Source: Anthoceros angustus (taxonomy: Eukaryota; Streptophyta; Anthocerotopsida; Anthocerotales; Anthocerotaceae). From it: a DNA stretch of 64,000 nucleotides. A program made the position numbers and the translations under genes. Location of the stretch: assembly GCA_010909165.1 (NCBI GenBank), contig VJWM01000249.1:1-64000 (forward strand). Reading direction: 5' to 3'. This document shows positions 30,697-42,399 of the stretch, one piece after another. The notes under the pieces were generated by a model. The model searched no databases, was not told the DNA's origin, and saw only the letters and a list, made by a program, of their open reading frames with translations. The first letter of the stretch is position 1. Every line of letters starts with the position of its first letter.

Positions 30697-32735
30697 TGAG
30701 TCGTCGATGGGGGCCCCATAAAAGAGAGAGGCGGTGGACCAAACCTAGGCGGAACCTCATTACACTTGTCATCGGCACCAGTTGTAGGTAGGCCTTTTCT
30801 CATCTCGGACTACGACATAATCGGGCTGGTAGGTAGCTTTAAGGTCGGCATTCGTGGAGCCTAGCCCCAGCTCTAGGCCCTTTAGTGGGTTGTCCACCAC
30901 AGGTGACACCCTATTGCGTAGGGTATATAGACGCTCCCTATATGGAAAATAACCGCTCTCCTTGGCCATAGAGAACATGGCGTCGCGAGCAGTCATGTAT
31001 AGCGATCGTTGCCCTCAATTGGATAGCCGGATGGGACATTGAGTCGTCGATGGGGGCCCCATAGCTGCAGACTGAGAGAGAACAGGCCAGAGGCTGGACC
31101 AAACCTAGGCGGAACCTCATTACACTTGTCATCGGCACCAGTTGTAGGTAGGCCTTTTCTCATCTCGGACTACGACATAATCGGGCTGGTAGGTAGCTTT
31201 AAGGTCGGCATTCGTGGAGCCTAGCCCCCCTAGCTCTAGGCCCTTTAGTGGGTTGTCCACCCTGAGTGACACCCTATTGCGTAGGGTATATAGACGCTCC
31301 CTATATGGAAAATAACCGCCTCCTTGGCCATAGAGAACATGACGGCGTCATGTATAGCGATACGTTGCCCTCCAATTGGACAGCAAGCCGATGGGACATT
31401 GAGTCGCCGATGGGGGCCCCATAGCGAGAGAGAGAACAGCGAGGCTGGACCAAACCTAGGCGGAACCTCATTACACTTGTCATCGGCACCCGGTTGTAGG
31501 TAGGCCTTTTCTCATCTCGGACTCGACATAATCGGGCTGGTAGCTTTAAGGTCGGCATTCGTGGAGCCTAGCCCCAGCTCTAGGCCCTTTAGTGGGTTGT
31601 CCACCACAGGTGACACCCTATTGCGTAGGGTATATAGGCGCTCCTATATGGAAAATAACCGCTCTCCTTGGCCATAGAGAACATGACGCCGCGAGCAGTC
31701 ATGTATAGCGATCGTTGCCCTCAATTGGATAGCCGGATGGGACATTGAGTCGCCGATGGGGGCCCCATAGTCAGCAGACGAGAGAGAGAACAGCGAGGTC
31801 GGACCAAACCTAGGCGGAACCTCATTACACTTGTCATCGGCACCCATTGTAGGTAGGCCTTTTCTCATCTCGGACTACGACATAATCGGGTGGTAGGTAG
31901 CTTTAAGGTCGGCATTCGTGGGGCCTAGGCCCCCAGCTCTAGGCCCTTTAGTGGGTTGTCCACCAGTGACACCCTATTGCGTAGGGTATATAGACGCTCC
32001 TATATGGAAAATAACCGCCTCCTTGGCCATAGAGAACATGACGGCGTCATGTATAGCGATACGTTGCCCTCCAATTGGATAGCAAGCCAGATGGGACATT
32101 GAGTCGTCGATGGGGGCCCCATAGCTGCAGACTGAGAGAGAACAGGCCAGAGGCTGGACCAAACCTAGGCGGAACCTCATTACACTTGTCATCGGCACCC
32201 GGTTGTAGGTAGGCCTTTTCTCATCTCGGACTCGACATAATCGGGCTGGTAGCTTTAAGGTCGGCATTCGTGGAGCCTAGCCCCCCTAGCTCTAGGCCCT
32301 TTAGTGGGTTGTCCACCCTGAGTGACACCCTATTGCGTAGGGTATATAGACGCTCCCTATATGGAAAATAACCGCTCTCCTTGGCCATAGAGAACATGAC
32401 GTCGCGAACAGCGTCATGTATAGCGATACGTTGCCCTCCAATTGGACAGCAAGCCAGATGGGACATTGAGTCATCGAGGGGGGCCCCATAGCTGCAGGCT
32501 GAGAGAGAACAGGCCAAAGGCTGGACCAAACCTAGGCGGAACCTCATCGCAATAGAAAAACAAGCTTGTCATCGGCACCAGTTGTAGGTAGGCCTTTCCT
32601 CATCTCGGACCACGACATAATCGGGGGTAGGTAGCTTCATGGTCGGCATTCGTGGGGCCTAGGCCCCCCCTGGCTCTACGCCCCTTTAGTGGGTTGTCCT
32701 CCCTCGGTTCGAGGTAGATGGGTTTTCCCATCTCT
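30540..32735. repeat. ~355-bp tandem array, about six units
   Basis: The phrase taggccttt(t/c)ctcatctcgg recurs near 30785, 31145, 31497, 31852, 32208 and 32585, that is every 352-377 bp. On the minus strand each unit keeps the HDAVRD…ESGYFPYRERLYTLRN part of the domain described at 30235. Units differ mainly where some read CAG/CTG and others CG. The array ends in a hairpin agatggg-tttt-cccatct (32716-32733), also found at the end of units C and D. Confidence 0.85.
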
Positions 32736-33103
32736 TCTCTTCTTGGGCAGCTGTTGATTCATTGAATTAATTACTTTCCTCACCTCAATGTTTTGCATGT
32801 TTGTGGTCACGGCACATGCCTAAGGGATTTATTTTAATCTATGTATTCACTCAAATATTATACGAATATTGAATAAATATTCGTAATGTGAAACGGGCTT
32901 CGTTATTGCTGGGACCGAGAGCCCCGAAACATACCGGTCCCTGTCCGGTGGAAAACCGGGAGTGGTTCGGAAATGGGGTCCCCGGGACAGATAGAGTAGC
33001 CGGTCAATCTGAAACCCTGTACATACGTACAAGCCCAAATGAATTGGGACCCATATCTGGTCACCTGAAATTTACGCTCAACCCTTCAGGCTTCATTTCA
33101 TTC
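32736..33103. other. Spacer 3' of the PPR gene
   Basis: No gene is recognised. AT-rich DNA (32750-32890) is followed by GC-richer sequence with several ccggt/accgg repeats. The last ~100 bases are probably the 3' UTR of the PPR gene. Confidence 0.45.
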
Positions 33104-36100
33104 TCACGTTCGACCATTACAACTGCAAGAACCAGCTGCGAATCGATGCACACGGTACCCATCCCTTACGACAATGCTTCTCCTTTCCACCAGTGACATG
33201 ATCTCCGTGGAGCTGTGGCAGTCACTGCACATGCGTAGGTTCTTCGTTATCACCAGAGGTGTGCCACTTGGAGTGTTCAAGAGGCCAAATGCCAAAGCTA
33301 GCTTCTCAGCATGCCCGCAAAGCGCATCTTCCTTTTCCTTCTCAGACAGTGACTTCAACACCAACTTTGTGTGTGGAACGTGGCCCCCTTCCTGCTTCAG
33401 ACGTGCATTCACGCTCTCTACCTCGAGCGCAATATCATCTCTATTTTCTCCAACCACAAATGTATGTACCTGCTTCTTCACCTCAATGCCCGCCACTGCA
33501 GGTTTCTTGTTAGCTCCCGCTGCCATTCTCTGTGTTTCAATCCTCTCTACATCAGTCCACCTACCTGCATCTGCGTAGGCATTGGCCATGAGTACATATG
33601 CCGATGCACCTTGAGGCTCTAATCTAACAAGACTTTCAAAACACCGAGTTGCCCTCTCTAGGTCCCCGTGACTTTTACAGGAATTCAGCAAGGACCTCAA
33701 CCCGACAACATTGCTTTGGCTCTCACAAGATAAGAGCATGTTCTCTGCCTCATCTAAAAGGCCTGCACGTCCAAGAAGATCAACCATGCAGTTGTAGTGC
33801 TCAATAGTAGGTCTGATGCCATGTTGTTCAACCATGGAATCAAAGTGCTTGCGACCCTCAGTCACCAGTCCCTTGTGACTGCATGCTGCCAAAAGGCAAG
33901 TAAAAGTGGCATCGTCAGGCTGAATACCGGCGATTAACATCTCCTCAAAACATGCTAGGGCGTTGTGTCCTTCATCACAAGAACCACACCCAGCTATCAG
34001 AGCATTCCATGTCACGACATCCTTTGTGACCAAGCTGTCAAAAACCCGGCGTGCCTCTTCCAGTTCGCCACACTTTGCATACATGTCCACCAGGCAGTTG
34101 CCCACCAGTATGTCATCTAGCTGTCCTCTTTCCACAATCTGTGAGTGCAGCTGCCTGCCCTTCTGTAATGCACCAGCACTTGCACAGGCCTTCAGAAGGC
34201 AAGCAAAAGTGACATGGTTAGCCACAATCAGACCCTCCTGCTCCATTTGTCCATACACAGAACAAGCGCCTCTTGGCCGAGCCCTGTGCATACCCAGCAA
34301 TCAGGGCATTCCATGTCACCACATCCTTTGTGGCCAAGCTGTCAAAAACCTGGCGTGCATCTTCCAGTTCGCCACATTTTGCATACATGTCCACCAGGCA
34401 GTTGCCCACCAGTATGTATCTAGCTGCCTCTTTCCACAATCTGCGAGTGCAGCTGCCTGCCTTCTGTAGGGCACTTGCACAGGCATTCAGAAGGCAAGCA
34501 AAAGTAACATGGTCAGCCACAATCAGGCCTTGCTGTTCCATTTGTCCATACAGAACAAGCGCCTCCTGGCCGAGACCTTGCTGTGCATACCCAGCAATCA
34601 GGGCCGTCCATGTCACCACATTTTTTGTGGCCAAGCTGTCAAAAACCCGGCGTGCCTCTTCCAGTTCGCCACACTTTGCATACATGTCCACCAGGCAGTT
34701 GCCCACCAGGATGTCATCTAGATGCCCTCGTTCCACAATCTGCGAGTGCAGCTGCCTGCCATTCTGTAAGGCACCAGCAGCTGCACAGGACTTCAGAAGA
34801 CAAGCAAAAGTAACATTGTTACCCACAATCACGCCCTCCTGTTCCATTTGTTCATACAGGACAAGCGCTTCTTGGCCGAGACCTTGCTGTGCATACCCGG
34901 CAATCATGGCATTCCAGGTCACCACATCCTTTGTGGTCAAGCTGTCAAACACCTGGCGTGCATCTTCCAGTTCACCACACTTTGCATACATGTTCACCAG
35001 GCAGTTGCCCACCAGTATGCTATCTAGCTGCCCTTTCCTTAATCTGCAGTGCAGCTGCTTGCCCTTCTGTAGGGCACCAGCAGCTGCACAGGCATTCAGA
35101 AGGCACGCAAAAGTAACATGGTCAGCCACAATCAGGCCTTGCTGTTCCATTTGTCCATACAGAACAAGCGCCTCCTGGCCGAGACCTTGCTGTGCATACC
35201 CAGCAATCAGGGCCGTCCATGTCACCACATTTTTTGTGGCCAGGCTGTCAAAAACCCGGCGTGCATCCTCCAGTTCGCCACACTTTGCATACATGTCTAC
35301 CAGGCAAGTACGGACAAGCATGCTATCTACGTGTCCTCTTTCCACAATCTGCGCGTGCAGCTGCCTACCCTTCTGTAGGGCACCGTCGACTGTACAAGCC
35401 TTCAGAAGGCAAGCAAAAGTAACCTCATCAGCCACAACGAGGCCCTCCTGCTCCATTTGTTCATATAGAGCACACGCCTCTTGGCTGAGTCCTTTCTGTG
35501 CATACCCAGCAATCAGGGCATTCCATGTCACCACATCCTTTGTTGCCAAGTTATGAAATACTTGGCGTGCATCTTCCACTTCACCACACTTTGCATACAT
35601 GTCCACCAGGGTAGTGCCCACAAGTATGTTATCTAGCAGTCCTCTTTCCACAATCTGTGAGTGCAGCTGCCTGCCCTTCTGTAAGGCACCAGCACTTGCA
35701 CAGGCCTTCAGAAGACTAGCAAAAGTAACATTGTTACCCACAATCACGCCCTCCTGTTCCATTTGTTCATACAGGACAAGCGCTTCTTGGCCGAGACCTT
35801 GCTGTGCATACCCGGCAATCATGGCATTCCAGGTCACCACATCCTTTGTGGTCAAGCTGTCAAACACCTGGCGTGCATCTTCCAATACGCCACACTTTGC
35901 ATACATGTTCACCAGGCAGTTGCCCACCAGTATGCTATCTAGCTGCCCCTTTTCCTTAATCTGCAAGTGCAGCTGCTTGCCCTTCTGTAGGGCGCCCGAG
36001 CTTGCACAGGCATTCAGAAGGCACGCAAAAGTAACATGGTCAGCCACAATCAGGCCTTGCTGTTCCATTTGTCCATACAGAACAAGCGCCTCCTGGCCGA

Positions 36101-38100
36101 GACCTTGCTGTGCATACCCAGCAATCAGGGCCGTCCATGTCACCACATTTTTTGTGGCCAGGCTGTCAAAAACCCGGCGTGCATCCTCCAGTTCGCCACA
36201 CTTTGCATACATGTCTACCAGGCAAGTACGGACAAGCATGCTATCTACGTGTCCTCTTTCCACAATCTGTGAGTGCAGCTGCCTGCCCTTCTGTAAGGCA
36301 CCAGCTTGCACAGGCCTTCAGAAGGCAAGCAAAAGTAACATCAGCCACAGGCCCTCCTGCTCCATTTGTTCATATAGAGCACACGCCTCTTGGCTGAGTC
36401 CTTGCTGTGCATACCCAGCAATCAGGGCATTCCATGTCACCACATCCTTTGTTGCCAAGCTGTCAAAAACCTGGCGTGCATCTTCCAGTTCACCACACTT
36501 TGCATACATGTCCACCAGGCAGTTGCCCACCAGTATGTTATCTAGCAGTCCTCTTTCCACAATCTGTGAGTGCAGCTGCCTGCCCTTCTGTAAGGCACCA
36601 GCACAGGCCTTCAGAAGGCAAGCAAAAGTAACATTGTTACCCACAATCAGGCCCTCCTGCTCCATTTGTCCATACAGAACAAGCGCCTCTTGGCCGAGCC
36701 TTGCTGTGCATACCCAGCAATCAGGGCATTCCATGTCACCACATCCTTTGTGGCCAAGCTGTCAAAAACCTGGCGTGCATCTTCCAGTTCACCACATTTT
36801 GCATACATGTCCACCAGGCAGTTGCCCACCAGTATGCTATCTAGCTGCCTCTTTCCAATCTGAGTGCAGCTGCCTGCCCTTCTGTAGGGCACCAGTGCTT
36901 GCACAGGCCTTCAGAAGGCAAGCAAAAGTAACATGGTCAGCCACAATCAGGCCTTGCTCCATTTGTCCATACAGAACAAGCGCCTCTTGGCCGAGCCTTG
37001 CTGTGCATACCCAGCAATCAGGGCTCCATGTCACCACATCCTTTTTGTGGCCAAGCTGTCAAAAACCTGGCGTGCATCTTCCAGTTCACCACATTTTGCA
37101 TACATGTCCACCAGGCAGTGCCCACAAGTATGTTATCTAGCAGTCCTCTTTCCACAATCTGTGAGTGCAGCTGCCTGCCCTTCTGTAAGGCACCAGCACT
37201 TGCACAGGCCTTCAGAAGGCAAGCAAAAGTAACATCAGCCACAATCAGGCCCTCCTGCTCCATTTGTCCATACAGAACAAGCGCCTCTTGGCTGAGTCCT
37301 TGCTGTGCATACCCAGCAATCAGGGCATTCCATGTGACCACATTCTTTGTAACCAAGCTGTCAAAAACCTGGCGAGCACCTTCCAGTTCGCCACATTTTG
37401 CATACATGTCCACCAGACAGTTGCCCACAAGGATGTTATCTAGCAGTCCTCTTTCCACAATCTGTGAGTGCAGCTGCCTGCCCTTCTGTAAGGCACCAGC
37501 ACTTGCACAGGCCTTCAGAAGACTAGCAAAAGTAACATGGTTACCCACAATCAGTCCCTCATGTTCCATTTGTCCGTACACAACAAGCGCCTCTTGGCTG
37601 TGACCTTGGTTTCCATACCCGGCAATTAGAGCATTCCATGTCACCACATCCTTGGTGGCCAAGCTGTCAAAAACCCTGCGTGCCTCCCCCAGTTCACCAC
37701 ATTTGGCGTACATGTCCACCAGGCAGTTGCCAACAAACAAGTTAGAAGGAATGCCACTGTGCAACACATCAAAATGCACTTTTCTGCCAGATTCCAAGTC
37801 CGCAGCAACTGCACAAGCTTGAAGGGCTGCTACAAAGACGTGAGGATCTGCCTTCACCCCGGAACTAAGCATTTCATGGTACAGTTGTATGGCCTCATTA
37901 GGTTTCCCATGTTTAGCATGTGCAGAGATTATGGAACACCACATGAAGGCATTTGGGTTGAGCACCCTGGTGAACACATCCAAGGCCTCTTGTAGCTTAC
38001 CTCCAGATGCATACATACGCAAGATATGGTTCCCCAAGTATGTATTTAATTCGTACCCAAGTTTGACAGTGAGATCATGAACTCGTCGCCCCACAACCAT
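33104..38100 (-). CDS. PPR-DYW organellar RNA-editing factor with homogenised PLS repeats and variant DYW end
   Basis: The ATG at 38100 starts MVVGRRVHDLTVKLGYELN without a visible transit peptide, so the N-terminus may be truncated (see the adjoining duplicated segment). Next come about thirteen PLS units of ~303 bp (101 aa), with S motifs containing LVDMYAKCGELEDARQVFDS and P motifs beginning VVTW[N/T]ALIAGYAQ. E1/E2 motifs follow (HYNCMVDLLGRAGLLDEAEN). Last is the PG box and DYW-type deaminase domain: ANKKPAVAGIEV, the zinc-site HAEKLALAFGL, CSDCH, and the end GSCSCNGRT instead of DYW. Pieces in frame are 37110-38100, 36837-37037, 36647-36904, 36318-36734, 34218-36311 and 33104-34300. Five or so frameshifts separate them, all at small losses between near-identical repeats. 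Such proteins bind organellar RNA and edit it. KKP plus a GR-x end suggests the DYW:KP class linked to U-to-C editing. It is either a gene misassembled in its repeats or a young pseudogene. Confidence 0.75.
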
Positions 38101-38109
38101 ATCCTTCTT

Positions 38110-39249
38110 AGCTGCACAGGCGGCGAGAGGAAGAACACGTCTGCACGGAGAGGTGCTAAAGGGAGCTGCGGAGGCGGCGTGCCCTAATCAGCGCTCTGCA
38201 GAGTCCGCGGTGCCTTGCTGTTTTAAGGCTGACATATGCATACCTACACATATATAGGGGAAAGAGAAATGTAAAATGAAAATTCTGGGTGCAATGCCAT
38301 TCCGCTGTTCATCATGTTCATGCCCAATGGTGTTTTCTTCTCGGGTCATTTGTTTTTTAATATCGATCGCTTTCCCGTAGGGCTTTTTACAACAAGGCGA
38401 CGCCGTAGGACGTTTTACAACATCTCATTTACCTTAGGCATACGTATAGCTGGACAAAATACATACCATATCATGTACGGGGAAAAGAAATGAAACATCA
38501 AAATTGCACTGAATCTAGGTTTCCGTTCCCGGGGCAGGTTGATGCTCAAGGCACGTCGGGGCGCGGATGCATGTGGTCCGAAGGTTGTAGCTGCCTATGG
38601 CGCTGAGGGGTTGTGTCGGCCGGGCCTGGGCAGCAGCAGCTGCTATCAACTTCGAGCTTTCGAACTTGCGCGGGCGGCCAACCTCGCAGCACTCTGTGTG
38701 CTGCATTGGAAGGGGTGGGAAACTGAGCCATGGAGCCCTGGCGTTGCAATCCGCATTTTTCGGCACCACGCAGCAGCTGCAGAAGGCCCGCATTCCCAAG
38801 AGTAAATCGGTCACCAGGACCTGGCTGCCCACGGCTAGGATCAAGCGGAGGAAGGATCCTTCCTTCGACAACGTCATCCAGCGAGAGAAGAAGCTGAAGA
38901 TTGTGAGCCGCATTAAGGACCTTCTCGTGAAGCAGCCCGGCCGGGTGATGTCCCTCCGGGACCTGGGGAAGAACAGGAAGCAGATAGGGCTCACAGGGAA
39001 GAGAAGATGTGTGGCTCTGCTCAACAGATACCCGGCTGTTTTCAAGGTACTGCTGCTGATAGATTGGGTCTGGTCTGGTAGGAAGGCAGTGTGGCTTTTT
39101 TCTTGCTTAGGTTGTTACAGCTGAGTGAGCCTGGAGTTACTGTATGAGAATCTGGCTCCGATGTAGGTTTTTGAAGAGGGGTGTAATGTCTTCTACTTCA
39201 GGCTCACGCCCCAGGCTGAAGAACACCACCAGGAGGAGATGAGACTGAG
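38110..39249. repeat. Segmental duplication, copy 1 (partner 41259-42399)
   Basis: 1,140 bases match 41259-42399. The differences I can see are almost all in homopolymer lengths (for example 4 versus 5 T, 4 versus 5 G). The copy contains the spacer between RPS27 and the PORR gene plus PORR exon 1, its intron and the start of exon 2. Its left edge is fused to the PPR coding start across the shared phrase agctgcacaggc. Confidence 0.92.
38597..39249 (+). pseudogene. PORR-domain gene, truncated copy
   Basis: Exon 1 (38597-39046) is intact with 150 codons: a basic Ala-rich leader (MALRGCVGRAWAAAAAINFE), then the start of the PORR domain (FDNVIQREKKLKIVSRIKDL). A 120-bp intron (39047-39166) leads to exon 2, which stops after ~27 codons at 39249, where unrelated DNA begins. 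The rest of the domain is absent. Here the exon-1 T-run has five T and keeps frame, unlike the full-length copy at 41751. Confidence 0.85.
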
Positions 39250-39880
39250 TGATGGGACAGTCTGTCTGCGCCAGAGATTCCAGGGCTCCAACGGCCTCAG
39301 TAAGCTTCTCCTGCTGACATAACGTGCTCACAGTTACAGGCGTTACGGCGCCCATTCCCGATCCTGCAGGCCTGCCCGCACCAGGCTTACCCAGAGAGCT
39401 CCACTTGGGAGGAAAGGCACCATGACCCATCTGCATATCCAAAGAACCCAGCTGCTCATCCACCCAAGCTGGCTTGGACATGTTGTTTAACCAGAGGACC
39501 TCGCCGGACCCTTTACGACGGAAGTCAGGGGAACGAGAGCTCCTCTTACCTCGCCTGTTATCCCACCACATGGCAGGGTCCAGAAAAAAATTTCGCCATA
39601 AGAGCTCCTGCTCCTGCCCCTGCTCTTGCAGCTGGTGACCACCATCGGCGGAAAATCCCTCGCCAGCAATCCATCTGCTCGGAATTGCTGAGTTCCGTAC
39701 ACTATTGCATCGGGAGACTTGATTATTTGCCAGCGGTTGAGTCCCCATAGTGAGGTGGGCGGGAGTTCCTCCAAGAATCTCCGTGATCCCACCCATTTGT
39801 TGGGTCCACGGAGGATCTGGTTGCCATACTGTGACCATCTCCCAGGCACTGCCTTCGGAAGATGAGCACGACAAACAACC
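39250..39880 (-). pseudogene. PDF-motif / PPR-like N-terminal fragment
   Basis: The minus strand reads LLWRNFFLDPAMWWDNRRGK, later SPDFRRKGSGEVLWL and PAWVDEQLGSL. This is the PDF motif known from organellar single-stranded DNA-binding (OSB) proteins. It is followed by a PPR-like lead-in (VSTLCQQEKLTEAVGALESL) that is cut at 39250 by the duplicated segment. The long frame has no ATG (its first codon at 39874 is TTG). I read it as a broken piece of a plastid or mitochondrial nucleic-acid-binding protein. Confidence 0.5.
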
Positions 39881-40433
39881 CAGACTGTGCCAGGATGCTC
39901 ATGTACTATACACTACCCTTAGAAAAATGGAGCCGGTGGAGCCGGCGGAGCCGGTTAATCGCAGAGAAGCCGAAATGACATAACAACGAGAGTATTTAGG
40001 AGCGTAGAGTAGAAATTGGGAGCCGAGACCACGATGAGAAATCGGGAGCAATCTGAGGGACGACAGGCCTGCGACGTTGGGAAGGAGTTCGACATGTTCT
40101 CACAATCCCACGCTGGCATGCTCGTAACAAAATAACCGAGAGCCTTCCTTTCGGGCCCTTACATTAAGAACAAACTGTAACCAGCAGTGAGAACTATGAA
40201 AACTCCAAGCCTGATAGTCGAGATTAGGTGCTCAAATCAGCTTTGCCAGACTAAGAGGAGATATCGTCTGAACCGTGTACAAAACAAATAAACCCCTCAA
40301 ATGATAATTCGCGAGGCCTAGAAAAGGCCTTAAGACTCCTCCTTCCTCAAACATCCGGGCAACGGAACAGTTCTCATTTCCTACTACTGCCCTATCCAGC
40401 AAAAGGATAGGGCCCCATTCCAGTCAAAGGAGT
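39881..40433. other. Spacer 3' of RPS27
   Basis: No gene is recognised in this 550-bp stretch. The part next to 40433 would be the RPS27 3' UTR. Confidence 0.4.
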
Positions 40434-41183
<750 letters not shown>

Positions 41184-41750
41184 GATTGAGAGCTCGTCGA
41201 ATACGCCGGAAGAGCTAGCGCGCTGACAGGAGGTAGGCGCAGGAGGCGCTGAAGGCCGAGCTGCACAGGCGGCGAGAGGAAGAACACGTCTGCACGGAGA
41301 GGTGCTAAAGGGGAGCTGCGGAGGCGGCGTGCCCTAATCAGCGCTCTGCAGAGTCCGCGGTGCCTTGCTGTTTTAAGGCTGACATATGCATACCTACACA
41401 TATATAGGGGGAAAGAGAAATGTAAAATGAAAATTCTGGGTGCAATGCCATTCCGCTGTTCATCATGTTCATGCCCAATGGTGTTTTCTTCTCGGGTCAT
41501 TTGTTTTTTAATATCGATCGCTTTCCCGTAGGGCTTTTTACAACAAGGCGACGCCGTAGGACGTTTTTACAACATCTCATTTACCTTAGGCATACGTATA
41601 GCTGGACAAAATACATACCATATCATGTACGGGGGAAAAAGAAATGAAACATCAAAATTGCACTGAATCTAGGTTTCCGTTCCCGGGGCAGGTTGATGCT
41701 CAAGGCACGTCGGGGCGCGGATGCATGTGGTCCGAAGGTTGTAGCTGCCT
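41184..41750. promoter_or_regulatory. Divergent control region RPS27 / PORR gene
   Basis: 567 bp separate the two divergent start codons. The region contains tatata near 41400 and two TTTTTACAACA-like phrases (41536, 41565). From 41259 rightward it is also present at 38110. No factor-binding site could be assigned with confidence. Confidence 0.5.
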
Positions 41751-42399
41751 ATGGCGCTGAGGGGTTGTGTCGGCCGGGCCTGGGCAGCAGCAGCTGCTAT
41801 CAACTTCGAGCTTTCGAACTTGCGCGGGCGGCCAACCTCGCAGCACTCTGTGTGCTGCATTGGAAGGTGGAAACTGAGCCATGGAGCCCTGGCGTTGCAA
41901 TCCGCATTTTCGGCACCACGCAGCAGCTGCAGAAGGCCCGCATTCCCAAGAGTAAATCGGTCACCAGGACCTGGCTGCCCACGGCTAGGATCAAGCGGAG
42001 GAAGGATCCTTCCTTCGACAACGTCATCCAGCGAGAGAAGAAGCTGAAGATTGTGAGCCGCATTAAGGACCTTCTCGTGAAGCAGCCCGGCCGGGTGATG
42101 TCCCTCCGGGACCTGGGGAAGAACAGGAAGCAGATAGGGCTCACAGGGAAGAGAAGATGTGTGGCTCTGCTCAACAGATACCCGGCTGTTTTCAAGGTAC
42201 TGCTGCTGATAGATTGGGTCTGGTCTGGTAGGAAGGCAGTGTGGCTTTTTTCTTGCTTAGGTTGTTACAGCTGAGTGAGCCTGGAGTTACTGTATGAGAA
42301 TCTGGCTCCGATGTAGGTTTTTGAAGAGGGGTGTAATGTCTTCTACTTCAGGCTCACGCCCCAGGCTGAAGAACACCACCAGGAGGAGATGAGACTGAG
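41259..42399. repeat. Segmental duplication, copy 2 (partner 38110-39249)
   Basis: This is probably the original copy. It is flanked by an intact RPS27 on the left and continues into the full PORR exon 2 on the right. It differs from copy 1 chiefly in homopolymer lengths. Confidence 0.92.

Noticed and set aside
30540-32735. CRISPR-like regular repeat
   Set aside because: The unit is ~355 bp with no spacer structure, in a plant nuclear genome, and each unit is a retroelement fragment.
34273-37603. Long plus-strand open frames (up to 513 codons) rich in Ser/Cys/His
   Set aside because: They are the antisense shadow of the PPR repeats. The minus strand has the PPR consensus and DYW domain.
38101-38199. 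In-frame extension of the PPR protein upstream of ATG 38100, resembling a transit peptide (APFSTSPCRRVLPLAACAAK)
   Set aside because: It has no start codon and lies in the duplicated RPS27/PORR spacer, so the open frame is probably fortuitous.
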